Shown: positions 36,759-45,953, counted from the first letter of the stretch. The stretch: 64,000 bases of DNA from Halomonas salipaludis (GCF_002286975.1 NZ_NSKB01000002.1:1-64000); one strand, 5' to 3'. Translations and numbers: made by a program. The notes: a model not told the origin generated them from the sequence alone.

Positions 36759-37029
36759 CTAGGGTCTGTTGACGTTTCATCGCGAACCGCGTTGCTGCCT
36801 CAAAGAGTGCCAGACAAGGCGCAAAACGCTGGGAAGGGTGGTTCCCTTTTCAAGTTTTGCAACGCCGTATGGCACTCTTTGAGGCGCAACCCGAAGGGCT
36901 GGGCCCGTTTTTACCCGCGGCGGCGTTAGTCGTCGTTCATTTGGAATAACCAAACATCTCTCCTCCTGCCTTGCCGCGAATAAAAACGGGCTCCAGCGCG
37001 ACCGTGAGCGAAACGTCAACAGACCCTAG
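36759..37029. mobile_element. MITE-like element 2, 271 bp with perfect 20-bp inverted ends
   Basis: CTAGGGTCTGTTGACGTTTC (36759-36778) is repeated exactly in inverted form at 37010-37029. If CTAG is a target duplication, the ends are 16 bp. No transposase ORF fits. Inside, GCCTCAAAGAGTGCCA (36797-36812) and its exact reverse complement (36870-36885) form a second 16-bp stem; GCAAAAC/GTTTTGC and GGGAA/TTCCC pair inside it. It occupies the divergent promoter gap between the TetR gene and the thiolase gene. IS5-like mobilisation is inferred. Confidence 0.88.
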
Positions 37030-37105
37030 CGCTTGCTTGGTTATGCTGGAGCAAAGCATAGCCCCGCACGACGGGTCAATTGTCACCGCCATCGAGGAGA
37101 TCCCC

Positions 37106-38293
37106 ATGGCAGCATCCAACGATATCGTGATTCTTTCCGCCGCCCGCACCCCGATGGGCGGCATGCTGGGCAGCCTGTCGAGCCTCACTGCTCCCGCACT
37201 CGCCGCAGTGGCGATCCGCGCCGCTATAGAGCGTGCCGGCATCGAACCCGACGAGATCGACGAGGGCTTTCTCGGCTGCGTGCTGCCCGGCGGGGTCAAG
37301 CAGGGCCCGGCGCGCCAGGCGATGCGCCAGGCCGGGATTCCCGACCAGATCGGTGCCACCACCATCAACAAGCTGTGTGGCTCGGGCATGAAGGCGGTGA
37401 TGCTGGCCCACGACCTGATCCGCGCCGGTAGCGGCGAGCTGATCCTGGCCGGCGGCATGGAGTCGATGTCCAACGCCCCGCATATACTGACCAAGGCGCG
37501 CAGCGGCTATCGCCTGGGCCACGGCGAGCTCAAGGACCATATGTTCCACGACGGCCTCGAGGACGCCGAGACCGGCCAGCTAATGGGCGCCTTCGCCCAG
37601 CAGGTCGCCGACCAGCGCGGCTACGGCCGCGAGCGCATGGACGACTTCGCCATCGCCTCGCTGGAGCGCGCCATGGCCGCTCATCAGGCCGGCCACCTGG
37701 CCGCCGAAATGGCCCCGGTGACGGTTACCTCGCGCAGCGGCGAGACGCTGGTGGAGCACGACGAGCAGCCATTCCAGGCCAAGCTCGACAAGATCCGCAG
37801 CATGCGCCCGGCGTTTGCCAAGGACGGCACCATCACCGCCGCCAACGCCAGCTCGATCTCCGACGGCGCCTCGGCGGTGATTGTCGCCAGCCGCGCCGCG
37901 GCCCAGGCCCACGGCCTGACACCGATTGCCCGAGTGCTCGGCCACAGCACCTTCTCGCGCCACCCCAGCGAGTTCACCATTGCCCCGGTGGGCGCCATCG
38001 CCGCGCTGCTCGAGCGCCTCGACTGGACGGTGGAGGACGTCGACCTGTTCGAGGTCAACGAGGCCTTCGCCGTGGTCACCCTGATGGCCATGGACGACCT
38101 CGAGATCCCCCATGCCAAGGTCAACATCTTCGGCGGCGCCTGCGCCCAGGGCCACCCGGTGGGCTCTACCGGCTCGCGGATCATCGCCACCCTGATCAAC
38201 GCCCTGCGCGTCACCGGCGGCAAGCGCGGTGTTGCCAGCCTGTGCATCGGCGGCGGCGAGGCGACCGCCATCGCCGTGGAGCTGAGCGACTAA
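37106..38293 (+). CDS. Acetyl-CoA C-acetyltransferase (thiolase)
   Basis: 395 residues. The acylated cysteine is C91 in INKLCGSGMKAV. Downstream conserved features are EVNEAFAVVTLMAMDDL, GGACAQGHPVGSTGSR with the catalytic His, and LCIGGGEATAIAVEL with the second Cys. It condenses two acetyl-CoA or cleaves acetoacetyl-CoA; PhaA/AtoB-type biosynthetic thiolase and degradative roles cannot be separated by sequence alone. ATG 37106 follows GAGGAG by 6 nt. Its upstream region is largely replaced by MITE-like element 2, whose right end is 76 bp from the start. Confidence 0.93.
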   Translation: MAASNDIVILSAARTPMGGMLGSLSSLTAPALAAVAIRAAIERAGIEPDEIDEGFLGCVLPGGVKQGPARQAMRQAGIPDQIGATTINKLCGSGMKAVMLAHDLIRAGSGELILAGGMESMSNAPHILTKARSGYRLGHGELKDHMFHDGLEDAETGQLMGAFAQQVADQRGYGRERMDDFAIASLERAMAAHQAGHLAAEMAPVTVTSRSGETLVEHDEQPFQAKLDKIRSMRPAFAKDGTITAANASSISDGASAVIVASRAAAQAHGLTPIARVLGHSTFSRHPSEFTIAPVGAIAALLERLDWTVEDVDLFEVNEAFAVVTLMAMDDLEIPHAKVNIFGGACAQGHPVGSTGSRIIATLINALRVTGGKRGVASLCIGGGEATAIAVELSD

Positions 38294-38374
38294 ACGCTTT
38301 CTGACCACTCGCGGCGCCCTCCTCCGAGGGCGACCGCTCCGCCCTCGCTCCTCACTACATGCGATGGACACCTC

Positions 38375-38411
38375 ATATACGCTTGAGCATATATGGTATT
38401 GCGCATATCAT
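38375..38411 (+). promoter_or_regulatory. Promoter and ArsR-type operator of acr3
   Basis: -35 TTGAGC (38383-38388) and -10 TATCAT (38406-38411) are 17 bp apart. The 20-bp operator-like ATATACGCTTGAGCATATAT (38375-38394) covers the -35. The same outline, ATATA-N8-CATATAT, occurs before arsC at 44992-45011. Confidence 0.72.
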
Positions 38412-38443
38412 GGCGACATCGTTTCTCCGCCAGGAGTCAGGCC

Positions 38444-39535
38444 ATGAGCGCACACCAGGACACCCAAGCACCCAGCGTCGCCGAGGGCATGGGCCTGTTC
38501 GAGCGCTTCCTGTCCCTGTGGGTAGCGTTGGCCATCGTCGCCGGCATCCTGCTCGGCCAGTTCGCTCCTGCGGTGCCCGAGGCGCTGTCGCGCTTCGAGG
38601 TTGCCCAGGTCTCCATTCCGGTGGCGATCCTGATCTGGGCGATGATCTTTCCCATGATGCTGCAGATCGACTTCACCTCGGTCCTCGGCGTGCGCCGCCA
38701 GCCCAAGGGACTGTTGATCACCACCTCGGTGAACTGGCTGATCAAGCCCTTCAGCATGTTCGCTATCGCCTGGTTCTTCCTGATGGTGGTATTCGCCCCG
38801 CTGATCCCCGCGGAACGCGCCAGTGAGTACCTGGCCGGCGCTATCCTGCTGGGCGCCGCGCCGTGTACCGCCATGGTCTTCGTATGGAGCTACCTGACCC
38901 GCGGCGACGCCGCCTATACCCTGGTGCAGGTGGCGGTCAACGACCTGATCATGCTGTTCGCCTTCGCCCCCATCGTGGTCTTCCTGCTCGGCATATCGAA
39001 TATCCAGGTGCCCTGGGACACGGTCATTCTGTCGGTGGTGCTGTATATCGTCATCCCGCTGACGGCCGGCTACCTGACCCGCCAGGCGCTGATCAAGCGG
39101 CGCGGCAGCGAGTGGTTCGACGGCGTCTTTATGAAACGTATTGGCCCAGTGACGCCGGTGGGATTAATTATCACCCTGGTGCTGCTGTTCGCTTTCCAGG
39201 GCGACGTGATCATCGCCAACCCGCTGCATATCGTGCTGATCGCCATCCCGCTGATCATCCAGACGGTGCTGATCTTCTTTATCGCCTACGGCTGGGCCAA
39301 GGCGTGGAAGGTGCCCCACAACGTGGCCGCCCCCGGGGCGATGATCGGCGCCAGCAACTTCTTCGAGCTGGCCGTGGCGGCGGCCATCGCGCTGTTCGGC
39401 CTGCAGTCCGGTGCGGCGCTGGCCACGGTGGTAGGCGTACTGGTGGAAGTGCCGCTGATGCTGGCCCTGGTGCGCATCGCCAACAAGACCCGACACCACT
39501 TCCCGGCGGCCGACACCCGCGCCGCGCAGGCCTGA
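38444..39535 (+). CDS. acr3: ACR3-family arsenite efflux permease
   Basis: 363 residues with ten predicted membrane segments. Family signatures are [21 protein letters not shown] around 60-80, [30 protein letters not shown] around 132-161 (the Cys in [11 protein letters not shown] is required for arsenite transport in studied ACR3 proteins), and [27 protein letters not shown] with the conserved acidic residue. It exports As(III) using the proton-motive force. ATG 38444 follows AGGAG by 7 nt. Control by the arsR product from 42 kb is suggested by the matching operator. Confidence 0.95.
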   Translation: MSAHQDTQAPSVAEGMGLFERFLSLWVALAIVAGILLGQFAPAVPEALSRFEVAQVSIPVAILIWAMIFPMMLQIDFTSVLGVRRQPKGLLITTSVNWLIKPFSMFAIAWFFLMVVFAPLIPAERASEYLAGAILLGAAPCTAMVFVWSYLTRGDAAYTLVQVAVNDLIMLFAFAPIVVFLLGISNIQVPWDTVILSVVLYIVIPLTAGYLTRQALIKRRGSEWFDGVFMKRIGPVTPVGLIITLVLLFAFQGDVIIANPLHIVLIAIPLIIQTVLIFFIAYGWAKAWKVPHNVAAPGAMIGASNFFELAVAAAIALFGLQSGAALATVVGVLVEVPLMLALVRIANKTRHHFPAADTRAAQA

Positions 39536-39630
39536 AGCCTAGCCCTCCGTTCGACACGTTGAACCGCCGCACTTGGCCCGGACGACGACAGCTTCTAGTC
39601 TCGGTAGACGTTCCCTTGCCTGGCCCCGAC

Positions 39631-40863
39631 ATGCACCCGCAACGCGCCCGACTGCACAATGAGCTCCACGCCCGGCCCTCGATCTACTTCGAGGATCCGG
39701 CGCATCTCCACCACTACGCCTTCCTCGACGAGGACGGTATCGCCGCGGACATTCTCGAACGAATCGCCGAGGTGGCAGGCAAGAACCCCGACATCGAGGC
39801 AGCCCAGGAGATTCTCGAGCTCGGCGACCAGACCCTGAAGTGGGAGCGCCATACCGAGTTTTTCACCCTCACGCTGCTGGTCCCGCGAACCGAGCGCGGC
39901 GAGCAGTGGCCATCGCCCCCGCCGCTGCTCGCCGACATCGCCGCCAAACACAGCCGGGCGCTGATCAATGCCAGCCTGATCCTGGTCGAGGCCGAAGCCA
40001 CCTGGGGCGGCGACGCCGAATCCTACGGCTTCCGCGACCCCGCCGGCTCGAGCCTGGGCGATGGCGGGGCCACCGTGTGGAGCGATTTCCGACTCACTGC
40101 GGCAGGCGTGAACCGCCTGCTGTTGATCAACCGCGGCCTGAATGCCTTCCGCCTGGGGCGCATGACCCGACGGCTGCTGGAGATCGAGACCTATCGCATG
40201 ATGGCGTCGCTGGCCCTGCCGGTGGCCAAGGAGATGAGCCTCGAGCTGCACGCTTACGAGCTCGAGCTCGGCGCGCTCTCGCAGCGTAATACCGAGGACA
40301 AGGAGACCAGCTACCGGCCGCTGCTGGCGGCGATTTCCGCGCTCTCAGCACGCCTCGAACATAGCGGCGCCCGCTCGCGCCAGCGCTTCAGCGCCACCGA
40401 GGCCTATGCGCGGATCGTGCTCAGTCGCATCGAGGAACTGCGCGAGGAGCGCTTGGGCGACCGACCTCGCCTGGGGACCTTCGTGCTGAGGCGCTTCCGG
40501 CCGACAGTGCACTATTGCGCCGCCATCAATCAGCGCCAGCAAGATCTGGCCGAAAGCGTGGCGCGGCTCAACGATCTGCTGCGGACCCGCGCACAGGTCG
40601 AGATCGAGGAGCAGAACTCCGCGATCCTGCACAGCCTCAACGAGCGCACCAGCAGCCAGTTGAAGATCCAGAAGGCGGTCGAAGGGCTGTCGATCATCGT
40701 CATCAGCTACTACCTCTTCAGCCTGTTCAAGCTGGGGCTGCAGAGCCTCGGCGCCCTGGGGGTGGTCATCGAGCCGATCGTCGCCGCTGCGGTGCTGGGC
40801 CCCCTGGGGCTGGGGATCATCGGCCTGCTGGCCTGGCGCATACAGCGCGTCAAAAATCACTGA
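39631..40863 (+). CDS. DUF3422 family protein
   Basis: 410 residues. The start MHPQRARLHNELHARPSIYFEDP is the typical opening of DUF3422 proteins. A long soluble part (about 1-345), with helical, coiled-coil-prone segments around 265-340 (LAESVARLNDLLRTRAQVEIEEQNSAILHSL), leads to two C-terminal membrane helices (about 352-372 and 378-400). Function is unknown. No ribosome site is visible before ATG 39631, but no better start exists. It sits between two arsenic-type permeases, 95 bp after acr3 and 18 bp before the second, so it may be in the same transcript. An arsenic role is inference only. Confidence 0.85.
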   Translation: MHPQRARLHNELHARPSIYFEDPAHLHHYAFLDEDGIAADILERIAEVAGKNPDIEAAQEILELGDQTLKWERHTEFFTLTLLVPRTERGEQWPSPPPLLADIAAKHSRALINASLILVEAEATWGGDAESYGFRDPAGSSLGDGGATVWSDFRLTAAGVNRLLLINRGLNAFRLGRMTRRLLEIETYRMMASLALPVAKEMSLELHAYELELGALSQRNTEDKETSYRPLLAAISALSARLEHSGARSRQRFSATEAYARIVLSRIEELREERLGDRPRLGTFVLRRFRPTVHYCAAINQRQQDLAESVARLNDLLRTRAQVEIEEQNSAILHSLNERTSSQLKIQKAVEGLSIIVISYYLFSLFKLGLQSLGALGVVIEPIVAAAVLGPLGLGIIGLLAWRIQRVKNH

Positions 40864-40881
40864 CCGCTAAGGCGAGTGTTG

Positions 40882-41847
40882 ATGCGCGAGCGAATGGAGC
40901 GCCACCAGGCCTGGATCTACCTTGCCTTCATCCTGGCCGGGCTGGCACTGGGGCTGGGGCAACCGACGCTGGCGGCGATGCTCGAGCCACTGCTGTGGCC
41001 GCTGCTCGGTACGCTGCTGTATGCCACCTTTACCCAGATTCCGCTGACCCACATACGCCGCGGCGCTAGCGACTGGCGCTTCATGGCCGCGCTGTTGCTG
41101 GGCAATTTCGTGGTGATTCCGCTGCTGGTGGGGGCCGGCATGGCGCTTCTGCCGCTGTCGCCGGCGGTGCAGGCGGGCGTCCTGCTGGTGCTGTTGGTGC
41201 CCTGTACCGACTGGTTCATCAGTTTCACCCACCTCGGCAAGGGCGAAGTGGGTCGCGCCATCGCCGCGGCGCCGTTGCTATTGCTGGTGCAGATCGTCGC
41301 GCTGCCCGCCTATCTATGGCTATTTCTCGGCCCGGGGTGGTTTCAGATCGCGCTCAGCGCCCAGTTGCTCGGCGCCTTCGCTGGGCTGATCCTCACGCCG
41401 CTGGCACTGGCCTGGCTAACCGAGCGCCTCTCCGAGCGCCAGCCGGCGGCCAGGCGCGCGGTAAATAGGCTCGGCCTGCTGCCGGTGCCGCTACTGGCGC
41501 TGGTGGTGTTAGTGATCGCCGCCTCCCAGGTCAACAGCGTGGTCGGGCTCGGCGGAGTGCTGCTGCAGGTGCTGGCGATCTTCATCGCCTACCTGCTGTT
41601 CGCCGCCCTGCTCGGCAAGCTGCTCGGCCGCGGCTTCGGCTTGGCCCCGGGGCCGGCCCGCACCCTGACCTTCAGCTTCGGCACCCGCAACTCCTTCGTG
41701 GTGCTGCCGATTGCCCTGGCCCTGCCCGAGGCGTGGCAGGCCGCCGTGGTGGTGATCGTCTTCCAGTCGCTGGTCGAACTGTTCGGCATGGTCGCCTATC
41801 TGCGCTGGGTACCCGGTCGGCTGATTCCTTCGCGAACCGAAGCGTAG
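40882..41847 (+). CDS. ACR3/bile-acid-symporter-like arsenic resistance permease
   Basis: 321 residues with about ten membrane segments. It has the two-fold BASS/ACR3 outline: LEPLLWPLLGTLLYATFTQIP near 40-60, VLLVLLVPCTDWFISFTHLGKGE around 104-126 (with a Cys where ACR3 has its transport Cys), and ARTLTFSFGTRNSFVVLPIALALP near 270-293. It resembles proteins annotated as arsenic resistance permeases that are distinct from ACR3 proper. ATG 40882 was chosen (AAGG 9 nt upstream); GTG 40876 and ATG 40894 are alternatives. It converges on arsR with 2 bp between stops. Confidence 0.85.
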   Translation: MRERMERHQAWIYLAFILAGLALGLGQPTLAAMLEPLLWPLLGTLLYATFTQIPLTHIRRGASDWRFMAALLLGNFVVIPLLVGAGMALLPLSPAVQAGVLLVLLVPCTDWFISFTHLGKGEVGRAIAAAPLLLLVQIVALPAYLWLFLGPGWFQIALSAQLLGAFAGLILTPLALAWLTERLSERQPAARRAVNRLGLLPVPLLALVVLVIAASQVNSVVGLGGVLLQVLAIFIAYLLFAALLGKLLGRGFGLAPGPARTLTFSFGTRNSFVVLPIALALPEAWQAAVVVIVFQSLVELFGMVAYLRWVPGRLIPSRTEA

Positions 41848-41849
41848 CC

Positions 41850-42194
41850 TCAGCACAGCGCCGCGCGGCGCTCCGGGCGATTGCCCATCGCCGCCAGCCG
41901 CGACCATGCCGCCTGAATACGCTGGCGATCGCCTTCGGCGGCGGCGGCCAGGACGTCTAGCACCCACTGCGGCAACGTCGGCGCCAGCCGGTAGTAGACC
42001 CACTGGCCGTCGCGCCGGTCGACCACCAGGCCGCAGCCGCGCAGCTGGGCCAGGTGCCGCGACACCTTGGGCTGCGACTCCTCGAGCACGTGGGTCATTT
42101 CGCATACGCACAGCTCGCCCTCCTGCTGGATCAGCAACATCAGCATCAGGCGGGTGTCGTCGGCCAGGCATTTGAACAGGCGTAGCGGTTGCAT
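41850..42194 (-). CDS. arsR: ArsR arsenite-responsive repressor
   Basis: 114 residues, a winged-helix metalloregulator. The As(III) site is ELCVCEM with C29 and C31, as in the E. coli ArsR type. The recognition helix is QPKVSRHLAQLRGCGLV, and the wing is VDRRDGQWVYYRLAP. It releases operator DNA when arsenite binds. It is the last gene of the arsC-GAPDH-arsJ-arsR run. No ArsR-like palindrome lies directly upstream; instead the leader is a half copy of the palindromic element, whose break point coincides with the ATG. The ribosome site GAGGAG is about 12 nt away, longer than optimal. Confidence 0.95.
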   Translation of the reverse strand: MQPLRLFKCLADDTRLMLMLLIQQEGELCVCEMTHVLEESQPKVSRHLAQLRGCGLVVDRRDGQWVYYRLAPTLPQWVLDVLAAAAEGDRQRIQAAWSRLAAMGNRPERRAALC

Positions 42195-42256
42195 GGGGTT
42201 CTCTCTCCTCGTCGACCTGTCCCCGGCGTCCTTCGCATAGGGACAATGGCGGTCAC
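42191..42256 (+). repeat. Half copy F of the palindromic element at the arsR start
   Basis: The right half only, from the central CATGG (42192-42196) through CTCCTC, GACCTGTCCCCGGCGTCC and TTCGCATAGGGAC. It fills the 68-bp gap between arsJ and arsR. It breaks at the same central point as half copy E and likewise places the minus-strand GAGGAG upstream of an ATG. Confidence 0.78.
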
Positions 42257-42262
42257 CCTACC

Positions 42263-43495
42263 CTAATCGGCGACCGCGGTATCGGCCTGGCGCGGCAGCG
42301 CCAGGGCCATCAAGGCGCTGGCGGCGACCAGCCCCGCCGCCGCCCACAGGCAGGCGCTGAGGCCGTGGGCCATGTACAGCCAGCCGGAGAGCAGCGTGCC
42401 GATCAGCCGGCCCATGGCGTTGGCCATGTAGTAGAAGCCGACGTCCATCGACACGCCGTCGGCACGCGCATAGTGCACGATCAGATAGCTGTGCCAGCTG
42501 GAGTTGATAGCGAACAGCACCCCAAAGGCCAGCAGCCCCGCCACCAGCCAGCCCACCGCGGTCAGCGGCAGCAGCGCCAGGGCCACGCCAAGCAGCGCCA
42601 GGGCCGCGGCCCAGCCGGCGGTGATCACCCGCGCCTCGCCGCTCATCAGCCGGGTCAGCCTGGGCGCCTGGGTCTGCACCCCGCCGTAGCCGATCACCCA
42701 CAGCGCCAGCAGCCCGCCCACCGTCCACTGGCTCCAGCCGTGCTGCTCGTAGAGAAACACCGGCAGCGCCACCACGAACCACACGTCGCGGGAGGCGAAC
42801 AGGCACAGCCGCGCTGCCGACAGCACGTTGACCGCCCGCGACTTGGAGAACACCTCGGAGAACTTGGGCTTGACCTTCTGACGGCCCAGGTCGGCGCGCA
42901 GCCGCCACAGCGACAGCCCCAGCACCCCGCTGAGCATCAACGCCATGGCCAGTACCGCGCCCTGAAAGCCGATCAGCGTCAGCAGCAGCCCGCCGAGAAA
43001 GAACCCCAGCCCCTTGAGGGCATTCTTGGAGCCGGTCAGCATCGCCACCCAGCGGTAGAGCGCGCTGCCGGCGCTGGCGCTCTCCTTGGGCACCAGCACC
43101 TTGACCGCGCTCTTGGCGCTCATCTTGTTGAGGTCCTTGGCGATCCCCGACAGCGCCTGGGCGGCCATCACCCACACCACCGTCAGCATGCCGGCGGGTA
43201 CCAGCAGCATCGCCAGGGCGACGATCTGCAGGCCAAGGCCGACGTTCATGGTGCGGTTGAGCCCCAGCCGCGCGCCGAGCCAGCCGCCCACCAGGTTGGT
43301 GACCACGCCGAACGCCTCGTAGAACAGGAACAGCATGGCCACTTCCAGCGGCGAGTAGCCCAGCTGGCTGAAGTAGAGCACCACCAGCATGCGCAGCGCG
43401 CCGTCGGTGAGGGTGAAGGCCCAGTAGTTGCCGGTGATCAGCAGGTACTGACGCACCTCGAAGGGCAGCTGCCTCACCCGCGCCAGCAACGACAT
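42263..43495 (-). CDS. arsJ: ArsJ organoarsenical MFS efflux permease
   Basis: 410 residues, about 12 membrane segments, matching ArsJ throughout: VRQYLLITGNYWAFTLTDGALRMLVVLYFSQLGYSPLEVAML, FYEAFGVVTNLVGGWLGARLGLNRTM, and LSGIAKDLNKMSAKSAVKVLVPKE. With the co-encoded GAPDH it gives arsenate resistance: GAPDH forms unstable 1-arseno-3-phosphoglycerate, which ArsJ exports and which then falls apart outside the cell. ATG 43495 lies 4 bp after the GAPDH stop. Confidence 0.95.
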   Translation of the reverse strand: MSLLARVRQLPFEVRQYLLITGNYWAFTLTDGALRMLVVLYFSQLGYSPLEVAMLFLFYEAFGVVTNLVGGWLGARLGLNRTMNVGLGLQIVALAMLLVPAGMLTVVWVMAAQALSGIAKDLNKMSAKSAVKVLVPKESASAGSALYRWVAMLTGSKNALKGLGFFLGGLLLTLIGFQGAVLAMALMLSGVLGLSLWRLRADLGRQKVKPKFSEVFSKSRAVNVLSAARLCLFASRDVWFVVALPVFLYEQHGWSQWTVGGLLALWVIGYGGVQTQAPRLTRLMSGEARVITAGWAAALALLGVALALLPLTAVGWLVAGLLAFGVLFAINSSWHSYLIVHYARADGVSMDVGFYYMANAMGRLIGTLLSGWLYMAHGLSACLWAAAGLVAASALMALALPRQADTAVAD

Positions 43496-43499
43496 CGCC

Positions 43500-44531
43500 T
43501 CAGCCACGGGCCACCTGCACGCCACCGACCTTCAGCGCCAGCTCGGCAGTGCGGTTGGCATAGCCGAACTCGTTGTCGTACCAGGCGTAGAGCTTGAGCT
43601 GGGTGCCGTTGACGACCATGGTCGAGAGCGCGTCGATGATCGAGCTGCGCGGGTCGCTGCGGTAGTCGATGGAGACCAGCGGCCGCTCCTCGTAGCCGAG
43701 TATGCCGGCCAGCGGGCCGTCGGCGGCAGCCTTCAAGGCGGCATTGACCTCCTCCACCGTGACCTCGCGCTCGAGCTCGAAGACCATGTCGGTGAGCGAG
43801 GCGTTGGCCAGCGGCACGCGAACCGCGTGGCCGTTCAACTTGCCCTCGAGCTCGGGGAAGATCGCGGTGATCGCCTTGGCCGAGCCGGTGGTGGTGGGAA
43901 TCAGGCTCATGCCGCAGGCCCGGGCGCGACGGAGATCCTTGTGTGGGGCATCGAGGATGGTCTGGGTGTTGGTGATGTCGTGCACCGTGGTCATCGAGCC
44001 GTGGCGAATGCCGTAGGTCTCGTGGATCACCTTGACCACCGGCGCCAGGCAGTTGGTGGTGCAGCTGGCCGCGGTGACGATGCGATGTGTCGCCGGGTCG
44101 TAGAGGTCGTCGTTGACGCCGACCACCAGGTTGAGCACCCCCTGCTCCTTGACCGGCGCACTGACCACCACGCGCTCGACGCCCTGATCGAGATAGGCGT
44201 TGAGCTTGTCCTGCGTCTTCATCTTGCCGGAGCACTCGATGACCACCTGGCAGCCCGACCAGTCGCTGTCGCCGAGCTCACGGTTGGCGCTGAAGGCGAT
44301 ACGCCGGCCGTCGATGACAATGGCATCCTGCTGCGCCACGATGCCCTGCCCCGGCGACCAGTGGCCGTGCACCGAGTCGAACTCGAGCAGGTGGGCGAAG
44401 GTAGCGGCGTCGCCGCCCGGGTCGTTAATGCGCTTGATCTCCACCGCGCCGGCCTCGAGGCTGGCCCATAGGCTACGCAGGGCCAGACGGCCGATACGCC
44501 CGAAGCCGTTGATGCCGATCGGGAGTGTCAT
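43500..44531 (-). CDS. Glyceraldehyde-3-phosphate dehydrogenase of the arsJ type
   Basis: 343 residues. The NAD-binding loop is [15 protein letters not shown], the catalytic Cys is in [11 protein letters not shown] (about 157), and the phosphate-site stretches [22 protein letters not shown] and [13 protein letters not shown] are intact. The C-terminal [17 protein letters not shown] is canonical. Its place between arsC and arsJ, with 4 bp to arsJ, indicates a dedicated paralogue that uses arsenate in place of phosphate, rather than the central glycolytic enzyme; this follows from the known gapdh-arsJ pair. AAGGAG lies 5 nt before ATG 44531. Confidence 0.93.
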   Translation of the reverse strand: MTLPIGINGFGRIGRLALRSLWASLEAGAVEIKRINDPGGDAATFAHLLEFDSVHGHWSPGQGIVAQQDAIVIDGRRIAFSANRELGDSDWSGCQVVIECSGKMKTQDKLNAYLDQGVERVVVSAPVKEQGVLNLVVGVNDDLYDPATHRIVTAASCTTNCLAPVVKVIHETYGIRHGSMTTVHDITNTQTILDAPHKDLRRARACGMSLIPTTTGSAKAITAIFPELEGKLNGHAVRVPLANASLTDMVFELEREVTVEEVNAALKAAADGPLAGILGYEERPLVSIDYRSDPRSSIIDALSTMVVNGTQLKLYAWYDNEFGYANRTAELALKVGGVQVARG

Positions 44532-44550
44532 GGCGACTCCTTGGTTGTGT

Positions 44551-44976
44551 TCAGTGTTGACTAGCGTCGCGTTCCTTGAGCGGCAGCCACAGCGACAGGC
44601 GTTGCCGAATCTCCTGTAGGGTCTGGGCATAGGCATCCGCGCGCTCGATCAACCGAGGGTCGCGAATATCCCAGAACAGTCGCTCGGCGCTTTGCCCCGG
44701 CCAGTCGCGACAAGCCTGATGCGCCTTGTCGCAGAGTACGATCACGGCGTCGAAATACTGGCCCTCGAACTCATCCAGCGACTTGCTGGCCAATCCATGC
44801 GTGGCGATACCCTGCTTCTGCAGCACCTCCAACGTCAGCGCATGAGGCTTGTCAGGCTGTGTTCCAGCACTGAAGGCATCGAAACGCTCGCCCGCCATGT
44901 GTCGCAGTAGGGCCTCCCCCATCAGGGAACGGGCAGAGTTAGCATTGCACAGGAATAGAACTCGCAGCTTACCCAT
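44551..44976 (-). CDS. arsC: Arsenate reductase of the low-molecular-weight phosphatase type
   Basis: 141 residues with the P-loop C-x5-R at C10-R16 ([15 protein letters not shown]) and a distal cysteine pair in [17 protein letters not shown], as needed for a Cys relay to thioredoxin or another thiol partner. It reduces arsenate to arsenite, which the ACR3-type pumps export. The P-loop sequence CNANSAR is slightly unusual (often CTGNSCR). GGAG lies 8 nt upstream. It is the first gene of the minus-strand ars operon, behind an ArsR-type operator. Confidence 0.93.
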   Translation of the reverse strand: MGKLRVLFLCNANSARSLMGEALLRHMAGERFDAFSAGTQPDKPHALTLEVLQKQGIATHGLASKSLDEFEGQYFDAVIVLCDKAHQACRDWPGQSAERLFWDIRDPRLIERADAYAQTLQEIRQRLSLWLPLKERDASQH

Positions 44977-44991
44977 CGCAGTGTCTCCAGC

Positions 44992-45029
44992 ATATATGAA
45001 ATGTCATATATAAAGGGACACGATGTCAA
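44992..45029 (-). promoter_or_regulatory. Promoter and ArsR operator of the arsC operon
   Basis: ATATATGAAATGTCATATAT (44992-45011) has 8-bp perfect arms. A consensus -35 TTGACA lies at 45024-45029 on the minus strand, and the operator covers the likely -10 (TATGAC or similar). It is 16 bp from the arsC ATG. Confidence 0.78.
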
Positions 45030-45046
45030 TTCAATGACAATCCGAC

Positions 45047-45066
45047 GGGGAGATCGCACTCTCCCC
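45047..45066 (-). terminator. Hairpin after pstB
   Basis: GGGGAGA / TCTCCCC stem with a 6-nt loop, 22 bp after the pstB stop. It lacks a T run, so termination may be incomplete or factor-assisted. Confidence 0.5.
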
Positions 45067-45088
45067 ACCAGAGGCACGGCAAGCCGGA

Positions 45089-45928
45089 TTACCCGTAGCG
45101 GCCGGTGATGTAGTCTTCGGCCTTCTTGGTGGCCGGGTTGGAGAACAAGGTCTTGGTATCGTTGTACTCGATGATCTCACCGAGATGGAAGAAGGCCGTG
45201 TAGTCTGCCACCCGTGCCGCCTGCTGCATGTTGTGAGTCACGGTGATGATGGTAAATTGCTTCTTCAGCTTATCCATCAGGTCCTCGATGGTCGCCGTGG
45301 AGATGGGGTCCAGCGCCGAGGTCGGTTCATCCATCAGGATGACGTCCGGCTGTACGGCGATTGCCCGGGCGATACACAGACGCTGCTGCTGCCCCCCGGA
45401 CAGCGAGGTCCCAGGCTCATGCAGCTTGTCCTTGACCTCGTTCCACAGGCCCGCATCGCGCAGCGCCTTCTCCACCAACTCCTCCTGCTCCCCCTTACGG
45501 CTGACAATGTCGTGCATGCGCGGTGCGTAGGCAACATTTTCAAAAATTGACTTAGGGAACGGATTCGGCTTCTGGAACACCATGCCTACTCGACGGCGTA
45601 GCGCCACCTCGTCCATTTTAGCCGCGTTGACGTCACGGCCATCCATTTCGACTAATCCTTCAATTCTGACGCTAGGAATTAGATCATTCATACGGTTCAG
45701 GCAGCGCAGAAACGTAGACTTGCCACAGCCAGAAGGCCCGATCAATGCCGTGACATTCTTCTGGTAAAGATCAATATTGAGACCATTCAGCGCTTGCGCC
45801 TTACCGTACCAGAGGTTCAAATCCCTCACACGGATACTCAGATCGTGACACGCGTCATCATTACGCGTAAAGGGCTGTCCAACCGCCGAGGCTTGCTGTT
45901 TACTCATTTCAGGCACTTGACTGTTCAT
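45089..45928 (-). CDS. pstB: Phosphate ABC transporter ATP-binding protein PstB
   Basis: 279 residues. Walker A is GPSGCGKST, the Q-loop is [13 protein letters not shown], the signature is [15 protein letters not shown], Walker B is [13 protein letters not shown], and the end DYITGRYG is characteristic of PstB. It powers high-affinity phosphate uptake with PstA, PstC and PstS. ATG 45928 follows AAGGAAAC; a longer frame overlapping pstA is less likely. The gene is last in the operon: no phoU follows before arsC, although phoU usually does. Confidence 0.96.
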   Translation of the reverse strand: MNSQVPEMSKQQASAVGQPFTRNDDACHDLSIRVRDLNLWYGKAQALNGLNIDLYQKNVTALIGPSGCGKSTFLRCLNRMNDLIPSVRIEGLVEMDGRDVNAAKMDEVALRRRVGMVFQKPNPFPKSIFENVAYAPRMHDIVSRKGEQEELVEKALRDAGLWNEVKDKLHEPGTSLSGGQQQRLCIARAIAVQPDVILMDEPTSALDPISTATIEDLMDKLKKQFTIITVTHNMQQAARVADYTAFFHLGEIIEYNDTKTLFSNPATKKAEDYITGRYG

Positions 45929-45953
45929 AGTAGTTTCCTTGAAAACAGTCGGC

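Noticed and set aside
36777-37019. An 80-codon frame inside MITE-like element 2
   Set aside because: Arg-rich, without transposase motifs, and explained by the element's inverted repeats.
45024-45039. Inverted TGTCA repeat read as a second Pho box before arsC
   Set aside because: The TGTCA units are inverted rather than direct and do not have the 11-bp PhoB period; the left one is better explained as the -35 TTGACA of arsC.
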